A stretch of 50,166 nt of DNA from Flavobacterium soyangense (GCF_015277675.1 NZ_JADHEC010000027.1:1-50166); one strand, 5' to 3'; shown: positions 24,711-33,186, numbered from the stretch's first letter. Program-made: numbers and translations. The notes: generated by a model from the letters alone, not told the origin.

Positions 24711-25205
24711 TTATAAAGATAAATTTTCAATACACTGTTCTCTAATTTTCCATATTTGTTCAAAACTAATTCCAGAATTATTTTCTGACAACCAATTTTT
24801 AATAAAATTTTGATGGTATTCAATTTTAAAATCCCCCACTTGGTATGGTTCTATTTCAATTTCTTCCAACAAATCATTTTTAATTTTATCGAAATCAGAA
24901 TTGCTTGAGGTACAATCAAATCGGACGCCATCAATTTTTAAATAGCAATGTGCCTCAGGGATATACTCCATTTTGTTTTCTGACAATATCGTTCCAATTT
25001 TGGTGTTGGACTCGTTCATTTTGTAAATTCCAATGACTAATTTTACATTTAGAATACTATTTTTATCCGCAAAATCCTTTAGATATGCGTGTTTAGAACT
25101 ACAAGTTCCTTTTTTTTCGGCAACAACCAATGAAAAATCTGTTCGGTTTGAATTTCTGCCATAAGGTAAATTTTTTATAGACAATAAAATTTCTTCCCAA
25201 GTCAT
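24711..25205 (-). CDS. Transglutaminase-like fold protein, putative
   Basis: I do not recognise this 164-residue protein as a named family. A possible papain/transglutaminase-like triad is visible: C35 in EKKGTCSSKHAYL, H86 in IPEAHCYLKI and D97 in VRFDCTS, in the order and with the strand context typical of transglutaminase-like cores (helix with Cys, then two strands with His and Asp). No signal peptide is present. It overlaps the GNAT gene by four bases (25202-25205) and is the last gene of a three-gene minus-strand unit. Activity is inference from motif order only. Confidence 0.7.
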   Translation of the reverse strand: MTWEEILLSIKNLPYGRNSNRTDFSLVVAEKKGTCSSKHAYLKDFADKNSILNVKLVIGIYKMNESNTKIGTILSENKMEYIPEAHCYLKIDGVRFDCTSSNSDFDKIKNDLLEEIEIEPYQVGDFKIEYHQNFIKNWLSENNSGISFEQIWKIREQCIENLSL

Positions 25206-25729
25206 AACAAATCATTTTTAATTTGATACCAATTCCAAGAAACTCCATCTTCGAGGTATTGTTCCGTCATTAGCATCCCAATTTTTTGAAGAATTCTATT
25301 GGAGGCTATATTATCAGTATGTGCGGAGGCTTCCATAGTTTTGATTTTCATTGTTTCGAAAGCATATTTCATCCAAGCAATAGTAGCTTCGCTAGCGAAT
25401 CCTTTTCCCCAAAATTTTTCATCTAATCGATACCCAATATCATAAAAATTTGTTTTATTATTTACAATTTCGGTATTGAATTTTAATCCAGCCCAACCGA
25501 TAAACTCGTTGGTTTCTTTTGAAATCATTGCAAATCGACCAATGCCATTATCAACATATTGTTTTTGGACAAAGGCGATGATTTCGATTGTTTCTTCTAT
25601 TTTTTGGACGGGTTTATTCCATAAATATTGGTGAACATTAGGATTATTATCCATTGCAAAAAAATCCTCCGCATCTGAAAGTTTTAGTTCACGGAGAAGT
25701 AATCGGTCTGTTTCTAATGTTAAATCCAT
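25202..25729 (-). CDS. GNAT family N-acetyltransferase (RimJ/RimL-like)
   Basis: This 175-residue acetyltransferase begins LTLETDRLLLRELKLSDAED, the usual RimJ/RimL-type opening. IGWAGLKFN and YDIGYRLDEKFWGKGFASEA form the acetyl-CoA-binding part (motif A), and NIASNRILQKIGM is the late motif. It probably acetylates a protein N-terminus or a small amine, but the substrate is unknown. The gene overlaps the downstream gene by four bases and starts three bases after the nucleoside phosphorylase stop, so all three form one operon. Confidence 0.9.
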   Translation of the reverse strand: MDLTLETDRLLLRELKLSDAEDFFAMDNNPNVHQYLWNKPVQKIEETIEIIAFVQKQYVDNGIGRFAMISKETNEFIGWAGLKFNTEIVNNKTNFYDIGYRLDEKFWGKGFASEATIAWMKYAFETMKIKTMEASAHTDNIASNRILQKIGMLMTEQYLEDGVSWNWYQIKNDLL

Positions 25730-25732
25730 AGT

Positions 25733-26599
25733 TTACTCCGCCAATTTTTCCAAAGCATATCCGATCAATTCATCAACGGCTTTGTACGGATCTTCACTAA
25801 AAGTTCCCGAAGCGCGGTTCGCAATGATCGCATTTAACGACAAGCAATGATGCCCGAGGAGTTTTCCCAATCCATAAATGGCCGCGGTTTCCATTTCGAG
25901 ATTGGTAATTCTGGTTCCTTCGAAATTGAAATTATCCATCTTGGAATTCAAGTTTTCGTCCTGGATGTTTAAACGCAAAACTCTACCTTGTGGACCGTAA
26001 AATCCGCCTGCGGTTGCTGTAATTCCTTTAAATATCCTGTCACTTTCCAAACGTTTTTCCAGTTTTTCAGAACAAGGAATGATGTATGGCTGTCCTTTTC
26101 TCGAATCCCAATTGGTGTGTTTGATAAAAGCATCTTCCATTTTTGGAATTGAAATTTTGTCTATCAAATAGGAGCGGAGCATATTGTCCAATCCTAATCC
26201 GAATTTTGCCATTACAAAACTGTCGACCGGAATATCAGTTTGTAAGGAACCCGAAGTTCCAATTCTGATTATATTTAATGAAGTGATTTTTTCTTTTAGT
26301 GTTCTCGTTTTTAAATCAATGTTAACCAAAGCATCTAATTCGTTCATCACGATATCTATGTTGTCAGGGCCAATTCCGGTTGACATTACTGTAATTCGTT
26401 TACCTTTGAAAATGCCGGTTTGGGTTTTGAATTCTCTTTTTTGGGTTGAAAATTCAATGCTGTCAAAAAATTGTGTGATTTTTTCCACACGATTTTGGTC
26501 ACCCACAAAGATGATGTCCTGCGCAATATGTTCGGGCAGCAAATTCAAGTGATACACGCTCCCGTCTGGATTGAGTATCAATTCTGATGATTTTATCAT
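25733..26599 (-). CDS. Nucleoside phosphorylase, uridine phosphorylase-like
   Basis: The 288-residue protein belongs to the PNP/UDP family that splits nucleosides with phosphate. The glycine-rich phosphate site FVGDQNRVEKI is near residues 31-41, VMSTGIGPDNIDIVMNEL follows at about 71-88, and IRIGTSGSLQ is the second phosphate-binding block. TRITNLEMETAAIYGLGKLLG holds the ribose-binding Met-Glu. Which base is preferred cannot be read safely; the flavobacterial group is usually called uridine phosphorylase. It heads the operon with the GNAT and transglutaminase-like genes. Confidence 0.9.
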   Translation of the reverse strand: MIKSSELILNPDGSVYHLNLLPEHIAQDIIFVGDQNRVEKITQFFDSIEFSTQKREFKTQTGIFKGKRITVMSTGIGPDNIDIVMNELDALVNIDLKTRTLKEKITSLNIIRIGTSGSLQTDIPVDSFVMAKFGLGLDNMLRSYLIDKISIPKMEDAFIKHTNWDSRKGQPYIIPCSEKLEKRLESDRIFKGITATAGGFYGPQGRVLRLNIQDENLNSKMDNFNFEGTRITNLEMETAAIYGLGKLLGHHCLSLNAIIANRASGTFSEDPYKAVDELIGYALEKLAE

Positions 26600-26647
26600 T
26601 AGAGATTTTGTTTATATTGTTTAAAGTTGCAATCGGGTTTTTGAAAA

Positions 26648-26977
26648 TTATCCTCCAACTCTTTTTACCTTAAAGCCTTTATCCTTGAGTATTTGCATAA
26701 TTTTATCGCGATAATCGCCTTGAATGATTATAGAATCGTCTTTGAAAGTTCCGCCAACGCTTAATTTGGTTTTGATTTCTTTAGCTAAGATTTTGAAATC
26801 TTCATCACTTCCTTCGTAACCTTCTATTATGGTGGTAACTTTCCCTTTTCGCTTTTCGAATTTGCAAATCATTGGTTCTTTTTGAATGAAAAGAACGTGA
26901 TCTTCTTCAAAAATTTCTTCAGGTTCCGATTCGATATGGTCAGGAAATAGATTTTTTAGTTGCTCTTGTAAGTCCAT
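26648..26977 (-). CDS. SUI1/eIF1-like translation factor (YciH type)
   Basis: This 109-residue protein has an acidic N-terminal stretch (SEPEEIFEED) and the SUI1 domain KRKGKVTTIIEGYEGSDEDF with KLSVGGTFKDDSIIIQGDYRD and a C-terminal GFKVKRVGG. The family resembles eukaryotic eIF1 and is thought to influence start-site choice on the ribosome. The gene stands 48 bp upstream of the nucleoside phosphorylase and may be transcribed with it. The long inverted repeat at 27005-27068 lies between this gene and the oxygenase. Confidence 0.92.
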   Translation of the reverse strand: MDLQEQLKNLFPDHIESEPEEIFEEDHVLFIQKEPMICKFEKRKGKVTTIIEGYEGSDEDFKILAKEIKTKLSVGGTFKDDSIIIQGDYRDKIMQILKDKGFKVKRVGG

Positions 26978-27004
26978 TTTTTTACAATTAAATTGTTTTT
27001 AAAA

Positions 27005-27068
27005 ACCATTAAGAAATAAAGTTTCATTTACAAATAAAAAATTTAATATGACTTAATTTCTTAATGGT
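27005..27068. repeat. Long inverted repeat between SUI1 and 2OG oxygenase genes
   Basis: Arms ACCATTAAGAAATAAAGT (27005-27022) and ACTTAATTTCTTAATGGT (27051-27068) are complementary at 17 of 18 positions with a 28-nt loop. Orientation after the minus-strand oxygenase stop fits a terminator. Its layout is like the elements at 8664 and 11693, with a different arm sequence. Confidence 0.65.
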
Positions 27069-27113
27069 AAAAGTACAAAAACAGCAAGTTACCTGTTTTT
27101 TTTTTGATATATA

Positions 27114-28064
27114 TTATTTTTTGATTAAACCTAAATCTACCAATCTTTCGTGCAAGTAATCTCCAGCGGTAATATCGTCAAATTTCTTTGGATTTTCATC
27201 ATCAATGCAATTTTCTAAACAATCTAATTTCATATCACTGACAGGATGCATAAAAAACGGAATTGAAAAACGAGATGTTCCCCATAATTCCCTTGGCGGA
27301 TTCACCACTTGGTGAATGGTAGATTTTAGTTTATTATTGGTATGACGAGACAACATATCACCCACATTAATTACTAATTCATCTGATTCAGCAATGGCGT
27401 CAATCCAATCTCCATCGTGATTTTGAACCTGTAAACCGCGACCTTGCGCACCCATCAAAAGTGTAATCAGGTTAATATCTCCGTGAGCTGCGGCACGAAT
27501 GGCATTTTCGGGTTCAGAAGTAATGGGTGGGTAATGAATTGGACGTAAAATAGAATTCCCTTCTTTTGCATATTCGTCAAAATAAAACTCGTCTAATCCA
27601 AGATGCAACGCCAAAGCTCTCAACACGTAAACCCCAGTTTTTTCGAGCATTTGGTAGGCTTCTTTTCCCACAATATTAAAGCGAGGCAATTCTTTTACTT
27701 CAACATTATCAGGATATTCTGCAGCGTGTTTGGAGTTTTTATCAACATATTGGCCAAAGTGCCAAAACTCTTTTAAATCTCCTTCTTTTCTTCCTTTGGC
27801 GTGCTCTTTTCCAAAAGAAACGTAGCCTCTTTGACCTCCAATTCCAGGAATTTCATAACCATGTTTGGTTTCTAATGGCAAAGCGAAAAAGTTTCTGATT
27901 TCGCCATACAATTCTTCAACTAATTGGTCGTCAAGAAAATGCCCTTTTAGGGCAACGAATCCAATTTCTTCAAAGGCACTTCCGATTTCATTTACAAATT
28001 TTTGTTTACGTTTCGGGTCATCCGAAAGGAAATCACGCAAGTCAACACTGGGAATGTTTTGCAT
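27114..28064 (-). CDS. 2-oxoglutarate/Fe(II)-dependent oxygenase, isopenicillin N synthase family
   Basis: The 316-residue enzyme has the N-terminal DIOX_N block (PSVDLRDFLSDDPKRKQKFV, FEEIGFVALKGH) and the jelly-roll core. The iron ligands are H194 and D196 in AAHGDINLITLLMG and H251 in STIHQVVNPP. The 2-oxoglutarate-binding R265-x-S267 is in GTSRFSIPFF. Substrates of this bacterial group are mostly unknown. The gene is single, with its own promoter at 28118-28150 and a leader of about 45 nt. Confidence 0.92.
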   Translation of the reverse strand: MQNIPSVDLRDFLSDDPKRKQKFVNEIGSAFEEIGFVALKGHFLDDQLVEELYGEIRNFFALPLETKHGYEIPGIGGQRGYVSFGKEHAKGRKEGDLKEFWHFGQYVDKNSKHAAEYPDNVEVKELPRFNIVGKEAYQMLEKTGVYVLRALALHLGLDEFYFDEYAKEGNSILRPIHYPPITSEPENAIRAAAHGDINLITLLMGAQGRGLQVQNHDGDWIDAIAESDELVINVGDMLSRHTNNKLKSTIHQVVNPPRELWGTSRFSIPFFMHPVSDMKLDCLENCIDDENPKKFDDITAGDYLHERLVDLGLIKK

Positions 28065-28117
28065 AGTATAATTTAATTTTAAACTTAAACTTAAAAAAGG
28101 TGTTAAACCTTAACCAA

Positions 28118-28150
28118 CAAATATAAAGAATAATTTTAGAAAGTTTCAAA
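28118..28150 (-). promoter_or_regulatory. Promoter of the 2OG oxygenase gene
   Basis: On the minus strand TTTG (28147-28150), a 21-nt spacer and TATATTTG (28118-28125) match the Bacteroidetes pattern. The RNA would start near 28111. Confidence 0.65.
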
Positions 28151-28204
28151 TATAATACAAGCTTATAATAGCTTTAGAAAAAGATAAATATTTATTTAAA
28201 AGCA

Positions 28205-28236
28205 AAAATCCGATTTGCTTCCACAAAACGGATTTT
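28205..28236 (-). terminator. Terminator of lpdA
   Basis: Arms AAAATCCG (28205-28212) and CGGATTTT (28229-28236) form a stem; on the minus strand the stem is followed by a T-rich stretch. A second hairpin AGCAAA/TTTGCT overlaps it. Confidence 0.65.
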
Positions 28237-28271
28237 ATATATAAATGCAAAAAACTTTTTATATCTCAAAC

Positions 28272-29660
28272 TTACAAATGAATTACTTCGCCATAAGCTT
28301 CGGCTACAGCTTCCATAACGGCTTCACTCATTGTTGGATGTGGGTGAATTGATTTTAGGATTTCATGTCCTGTAGTTTCCAGTTTTCTGGCAACAACAGC
28401 TTCGGCAATCATATCAGTAACGCCAGCACCTATCATATGGCAACCCAACCATTCACCGTATTTGGCATCAAAAATCACTTTTACAAAACCATCTGGAGTT
28501 CCTGCAGCTTTTGCTTTTCCTGAGGCTGAGAATGGGAATTTTCCAATTTTCAATTCATATCCTTTTTCTTTGGCTTGTTTTTCGGTCAAACCTACAGAAG
28601 CTATTTCTGGTGTTGCATACGTACAACCTGGGATGTTTCCGTAATCAATAGGATCAACGTGCAATCCAGCGATTTTTTCTACGCAAGTAATTCCTTCGGC
28701 AGAGGCTACGTGTGCCAAAGCTGGTCCTGGAACTACATCGCCAATGGCATAATAACCCGGTACGTTAGTTTGGTAAAAATCGTTTACTAGAATTTTATCT
28801 CTGTCAGTGGCAATTCCCACTTCTTCTAATCCTATATTTTCGATATTAGTTTTGATTCCAACTGCCGAAAGCAAAATGTCAGCTTCAAGAATTTCTTCTC
28901 CTTTTGTTGTTTTTACAAAGGCTTTAACCCCAGAACCGGAAATGTCAATTTTCTCAACTGAAGAGTTGGTCATAATTTTAACTCCCGATTTTTTCATTGA
29001 ACGTTCCATTTGTTTAGAAATATCTTCGTCTTCTAATGGAACTATATTTGGTAAGAATTCAACTATAGTCACATCCGTTCCCATTGAGTTATAGAAATGT
29101 GCAAATTCAACTCCAATGGCACCTGAACCCACAACAATCATTGATTTTGGTTGGGTTGGCAATGTCATTGCCTGTCTGTATCCAATTACTTTTACGCCGT
29201 CTTGTGGCAAGTTTGGCAATTCGCGAGAACGTGCGCCAGTTGCAATAATAATATGATCGGCAGAATATTCAGTCACTTTTCCATCAGCAGAAGTTACATC
29301 AATTTTTTTGCCTGGTTTTAGTTTTCCAAAACCATCAATCACATCAATTTTATTCTTTTTCATCAGGAATTGAACCCCTTTGCTCATTCCGTCAGCAACG
29401 GAACGGCTTCGTTTTACGACAGCAGGGAAATCTTTGTCAAATTCAGAAACAGTCAATCCATAATCCGAAGCATGTTTCAAGTAATCAAAAACTTGTGCTG
29501 ATTTTAAAAGTGCTTTTGTTGGTATACAACCCCAATTCAAACAAACCCCACCAAGATTTTCTTTTTCGATTACGGCTACTTTAAAGCCCAATTGTGATGC
29601 TCTAATGGCTGTCACATAACCGCCCGGTCCACTTCCTAAAACTATAATATCGTATTTCAT
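28272..29660 (-). CDS. lpdA: Dihydrolipoyl dehydrogenase (E3)
   Basis: The 462-residue flavoenzyme reoxidises lipoamide of the 2-oxoacid dehydrogenase or glycine cleavage complexes. The FAD site VLGSGPGGYVTAIRA is at residues 7-21. The redox disulfide is C40-C45 in GGVCLNWGCIPTK. The NAD site is VVGSGAIGVEFA, the second FAD motif YAIGDVVPGPALAH, and the catalytic His-Glu region HPHPTMSEAVMEA is near the C-terminus. No E1 or E2 genes are adjacent. Its leader region holds a duplicated 34-nt hairpin unit (29686-29773), which may matter for its expression. Confidence 0.95.
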   Translation of the reverse strand: MKYDIIVLGSGPGGYVTAIRASQLGFKVAVIEKENLGGVCLNWGCIPTKALLKSAQVFDYLKHASDYGLTVSEFDKDFPAVVKRSRSVADGMSKGVQFLMKKNKIDVIDGFGKLKPGKKIDVTSADGKVTEYSADHIIIATGARSRELPNLPQDGVKVIGYRQAMTLPTQPKSMIVVGSGAIGVEFAHFYNSMGTDVTIVEFLPNIVPLEDEDISKQMERSMKKSGVKIMTNSSVEKIDISGSGVKAFVKTTKGEEILEADILLSAVGIKTNIENIGLEEVGIATDRDKILVNDFYQTNVPGYYAIGDVVPGPALAHVASAEGITCVEKIAGLHVDPIDYGNIPGCTYATPEIASVGLTEKQAKEKGYELKIGKFPFSASGKAKAAGTPDGFVKVIFDAKYGEWLGCHMIGAGVTDMIAEAVVARKLETTGHEILKSIHPHPTMSEAVMEAVAEAYGEVIHL

Positions 29661-29685
29661 TTTTTTCGTTTTTATTTTATTATCG

Positions 29686-29773
29686 TAAAAATGCAGTCAC
29701 AAAAGCTCGTGTCATTTTTTCTTATTTATTTAAATATGATAAAAATGCAGTCGCAAAAGCTCGTGTCATTTTT
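29686..29773. repeat. Duplicated 34-nt hairpin unit upstream of lpdA
   Basis: Two copies (29686-29719 and 29740-29773), 54 bp apart, start TAAAAATGCAGTC, differ at one position (A/G) and end GCTCGTGTCATTTTT. In each, AAAAATG pairs with CATTTTT and CAC with GTG around AAAAGCTC. They lie 26-113 bp before the lpdA start, within a probable leader or promoter region. Confidence 0.75.
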
Positions 29774-29836
29774 GTGTGTTTTATATGTTAAAATTCTGCT
29801 GCGAAATTAGCAAATATTTTTTAATTTGATAATAGG

Positions 29837-29870
29837 AAAAGTACAATTAGTAGTTGCTGATCGTACTTTT
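29837..29870 (-). terminator. Possible terminator of the ABC exporter gene
   Basis: AAAAGTAC (29837-29844) and GTACTTTT (29863-29870) form an 8-bp stem just after the ABC gene stop on the minus strand, with only a short T-run. Moderate support. Confidence 0.5.
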
Positions 29871-29876
29871 CAAGGA

Positions 29877-31631
29877 TTAAGTATTTAATATAAATTGTGA
29901 ATCATACAAATTTTTATAATAACCGTCCATTTTCTCCAATAATTCCTGATGTGTTCCTTGTTCAACAATCAAACCTTTATCCATAACGACGATTTTGTCA
30001 GCTTTGACAATGGTAGCCAATCTATGTGCAATTACTATAGAAGTTCTTCCCTTGGTGATGGTTTCAGTAGCTTTTTGAATCAACTCTTCAGAATAGGTAT
30101 CGATAGAAGAAGTCGCTTCATCAAGGATTAGAATACTAGGATTGCTAACATAGGCACGAAGAAAAGCAATTAATTGACGTTGTCCTGAAGATAACATTAC
30201 GCCACGTTCTTTGACGTCAAAATCATAATTATCGGGTAGGCTCATAATGAATTTATGAACGCCAATTTTTTTGGCTGCAGCCAAAACTTGCTCACGTGAA
30301 ATATCAGGATTGTTTAGTGTGATGTTATTGAAAATGGTATCTGCAAAAAGGAAAACGTCTTGTAAAACCACTGCAATTTGCTTGCGCAGCGAACTCAAAG
30401 TATAGTTTTCTATATTGTGACCATCAATACAAATCGTACCACTATTAATTTCATAAAAACGGTTCAGTAAATTGATAATTGTCGATTTTCCGGCTCCTGT
30501 TGCTCCGACAATGGCAACGGTTTTACCTGCTTTTACATCTAAATCAATGCCTTTTATCACATATTCTTCGTCAATATAACTAAAATGAACATCCTTAAAT
30601 TGTATGTTCCCTTTGAAAATAGGTGCTTCGATAGTTCCGGTATCCTGAATTTGGTCTTGGGTATCGAGAATATCGAAAACACGATTGGCAGCAATCATCC
30701 CAAGTTGCATTTCGTTGAATTTATCCGCAATTTGACGCAATGGGTTGAATAACATTCCTATGAACATTGTATATGCTGTCATTTGTCCTAAAGTGGTAAA
30801 CGAATTTTCATTTATGATTTGCAATCCACCGTAAAGCACTATAAAACCTAAAGTTAATGACGAAATTATATCGGCAATTGGGAAGAATATGGAGTTGTAC
30901 AAAATTGTTTTTATCCAGGCTTTATTGTGTTTCTCGTTGATATTTCTGAATTTTTCAGCTTCTATATCTTCGCGATTAAAAAGTTGAACAATTTTCATCC
31001 CTGTCACTCGTTCTTGAACGAAAGAATTCATATTGGCAATTTGAGTTCGTACTTCTTCAAAAGCCACTTGCATTTTCTTTTGGAATATTCGCGTAAAAAA
31101 AACCAATATAGGCATTGCTAAAACTACAATAAAGGAGAGTTGCCAATTCATCCAAAACATAATAATCAAGCAGGCAATCATTTTCATCACGTCACTGGCA
31201 ATCATAAACAATCCTTGACTAAAAATACGGGCAATTGCCTCTATATCAGAAACGGAACGTGTCACAAGTTGTCCTACAGGTGTATTATCAAAGTATTTCA
31301 TTTTAAAAGTTAAAATGTGTCTAAACATTTTTGTTCGAATGTCTTTTACAATGTCTTGCCCGAGCCAATTAGCCCAATAGACAAAGAAAAATTGGGAAAT
31401 AACTTCTAACAACAAAGTAATTCCCATTAAGGTTACATACATTAATAATCCCTGATTATCTTTAGGTTTTATATAAGTATCTACAGTGCCTTGTAAAATC
31501 AATGGACGCACTGCTGCAAATATAGACAGGAAAACAGCAAAAATTATCACGCCATTAAAACGCAATTGGTAAGGCTTGGTATATTTTAAGATTCTTTTGA
31601 ATAATCTGGTGTCGAATGCTTTTGCTTTCAT
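29877..31631 (-). CDS. ABC exporter, MsbA/MDR-like half transporter
   Basis: This 584-residue protein fuses a six-helix transmembrane domain (about 20-310, with FNREDIEAEKF and VQERVTGMKIVQLF) to an ATPase. The ATPase carries Walker A VGATGAGKST, Q-loop VLQDVFLFADT, signature MLSSGQRQL, Walker B LILDEATSSID and H-loop VIAHRLAT. Homodimers of this type export lipids, drugs or peptides. No substrate can be read. The gene starts 33 bp after the truA stop on the same strand, so the two are probably cotranscribed. Confidence 0.93.
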   Translation of the reverse strand: MKAKAFDTRLFKRILKYTKPYQLRFNGVIIFAVFLSIFAAVRPLILQGTVDTYIKPKDNQGLLMYVTLMGITLLLEVISQFFFVYWANWLGQDIVKDIRTKMFRHILTFKMKYFDNTPVGQLVTRSVSDIEAIARIFSQGLFMIASDVMKMIACLIIMFWMNWQLSFIVVLAMPILVFFTRIFQKKMQVAFEEVRTQIANMNSFVQERVTGMKIVQLFNREDIEAEKFRNINEKHNKAWIKTILYNSIFFPIADIISSLTLGFIVLYGGLQIINENSFTTLGQMTAYTMFIGMLFNPLRQIADKFNEMQLGMIAANRVFDILDTQDQIQDTGTIEAPIFKGNIQFKDVHFSYIDEEYVIKGIDLDVKAGKTVAIVGATGAGKSTIINLLNRFYEINSGTICIDGHNIENYTLSSLRKQIAVVLQDVFLFADTIFNNITLNNPDISREQVLAAAKKIGVHKFIMSLPDNYDFDVKERGVMLSSGQRQLIAFLRAYVSNPSILILDEATSSIDTYSEELIQKATETITKGRTSIVIAHRLATIVKADKIVVMDKGLIVEQGTHQELLEKMDGYYKNLYDSQFILNT

Positions 31632-31664
31632 TTTTTTGTTGTTGTGCGTTTGCTAAGCAATCTG

Positions 31665-32399
31665 CTATAAATAATCATAATCAATTTTTGTCAAATATAA
31701 TCCATGTGCCGGAACCGAAAAACCAGCTTTGTCTCGGTCTTTCCCTTTAATTATGGCTTCGAAATCGGTCAGGGAAATTTTGTGCAAACCTACATAAACT
31801 AATGTTCCTACAATGGCCCTAACCATATTTCGTAGAAAACGATTTGCCGAAATTGTAAATACAAGATTGTTGTTTTCCTTTCTCCAATGTGCTTCAAAAA
31901 TAGAACAATCAAAGGTGTTTACATCGGTATTCACTTTTGAGAAACATTGAAAATCAATATGGTTAAATAATAATTCCGAGGCTTTATTCATCAAATCGAT
32001 GTCTAATTCTTGATGAAAATACCAACTCTGGTCTTGCAAAAAAGCATCTTTAAATGCGTTGATATGATATTCATAGGTTCTTTTTGTGGCATCAAAGCGA
32101 GCGTGAGCTTCGTTGTGAACCGGAATAATATTATATATGACAATATCTTTTGGTAAATAGGAATTGAGCTTATGCACTAAACTTTGAATTTCAAATGGAG
32201 TTTCAAAATCAAAATGGGCAAACATTTCCTTGGCGTGAACACCAGTATCTGTTCGACCTGCTCCCATAAGATTTACCTCGGAATTCAATACGACCGAAAC
32301 TGCTTTGTTCAGTGTTTCCTGCACGGAAGAAGCATTGGGTTGGTATTGCCATCCGTGATAATTGGTTCCGTTGTATGCCAGTTTTATAAAATACCTCAA
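31665..32399 (-). CDS. truA: tRNA pseudouridine(38-40) synthase TruA
   Basis: The 244-residue product converts uridines 38-40 of tRNA anticodon arms to pseudouridine. The family opening MRYFIKLAYNGTNYHGWQYQP is present and the catalytic aspartate is D51 in AGRTDTGVHA. FRFLRNMVRAIVGTLVYVG-like text near residues 185-205 is also typical. The gene is upstream of the ABC exporter. A microsatellite (32406-32437) lies directly before its start. Confidence 0.95.
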   Translation of the reverse strand: MRYFIKLAYNGTNYHGWQYQPNASSVQETLNKAVSVVLNSEVNLMGAGRTDTGVHAKEMFAHFDFETPFEIQSLVHKLNSYLPKDIVIYNIIPVHNEAHARFDATKRTYEYHINAFKDAFLQDQSWYFHQELDIDLMNKASELLFNHIDFQCFSKVNTDVNTFDCSIFEAHWRKENNNLVFTISANRFLRNMVRAIVGTLVYVGLHKISLTDFEAIIKGKDRDKAGFSVPAHGLYLTKIDYDYL

Positions 32400-32405
32400 G
32401 TTTAA

Positions 32406-32437
32406 ATTTCAGATTTCAGATTTCAGATTTCAGATTT
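32406..32437. repeat. (ATTTCAG)4 microsatellite
   Basis: Four perfect ATTTCAG units followed by a partial one. The last 12 bases of the tract (32427-32438, ATTTCAGATTTG) recur inverted at 32509-32520. It lies between truA and the divergent phosphoesterase gene and could vary in copy number. Confidence 0.8.
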
Positions 32438-32550
32438 GTTTGAAAATAGAAACCAATATTAAAATGCAAATCTACAAAGATTGTCAATCTTATTGGCTAT
32501 GTTTTTTTCAAATCTGAAATCAAAAATAGTTAATCTTCCATCTTAAATAA

Positions 32551-32558
32551 TAACTTTG
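32551..32558 (+). promoter_or_regulatory. -7 element of the phosphoesterase gene
   Basis: TAACTTTG matches TAnnTTTG. The RNA start would be near 32565, about 24 nt before ATG 32589, though no -33 TTG is seen. Confidence 0.5.
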
Positions 32559-32588
32559 TTGCTTTGAGTCTTTGTGGCAAAATTACCT

Positions 32589-33083
32589 ATGAAAAAAATA
32601 CTCCTTCTTTCCGATACACACAGTCATATAGATGACACGATTTTAAAATATGTTGCACAGGCTGACGAAGTTTGGCACGCCGGCGATATTGGAAATTTAA
32701 TCGTTACGGATACCATAAAAAAAATCAAACCTTTGCGCGGGGTTTACGGTAATATTGATGATGATAAAGCCAGAATGGAGTTTCCGTTGCACAATCGTTT
32801 TATGTGCGAAGGTGTAGATGTTTGGATAACACACATTGGTGGTTATTCTGGAAAATACAATCCAAATATTAAGACCGAAATGACTGAAAATCCTCCAAAA
32901 TTGTTTATTTGCGGCCATTCCCATATTCTGAAAGTTATTTTTGATAAGAAACACAATCTTTTACATATGAATCCCGGAGCTGCCGGAACAAGTGGTTTTC
33001 ATCAAGTGAGAACAATGTTGCGTTTCGTGATTGATGATGACAAAATAAAAGATTTGGAAATAATTGAAATTGGGAAGAAGTAG
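32589..33083 (+). CDS. YfcE/MJ0936-like metallophosphoesterase
   Basis: This 164-residue calcineurin-like phosphoesterase has the metal motifs LLLSDTHSH (D9, H11), WHAGDIGN, GVYGNIDD, ICGHSHIL and MNPGAAGTSG in the right order. The family hydrolyses phosphodiesters, with unknown natural substrates. The start is taken at ATG 32589. A GTG at 32574 would add five residues. It is convergent with the DUF4293 gene, with a bidirectional terminator between them. Confidence 0.92.
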   Translation: MKKILLLSDTHSHIDDTILKYVAQADEVWHAGDIGNLIVTDTIKKIKPLRGVYGNIDDDKARMEFPLHNRFMCEGVDVWITHIGGYSGKYNPNIKTEMTENPPKLFICGHSHILKVIFDKKHNLLHMNPGAAGTSGFHQVRTMLRFVIDDDKIKDLEIIEIGKK

Positions 33084-33128
33084 TCAGAAGTGAAAAGTGA
33101 GTAGGAAATAGTAAGAAATGAAAGGTGA

Positions 33129-33152
33129 GATTGCTTCTTTCCTCGCAATGAC
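33129..33152 (-). repeat. Third copy of the 24-bp repeat
   Basis: GATTGCTTCTTTCCTCGCAA plus TGAC matches 21707-21730 except for one base (T instead of G). It lies nine bases before the terminator between the phosphoesterase and DUF4293 genes. Confidence 0.8.
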
Positions 33153-33160
33153 ATACAAAA

Positions 33161-33186
33161 AAACCCGAACTTTTACATTCGGGTTT
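33161..33186. terminator. Bidirectional terminator
   Basis: AAACCCGAA (33161-33169) and TTCGGGTTT (33178-33186) form a 9-bp stem, with A-run before and T-run after, between convergent genes. Confidence 0.85.
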
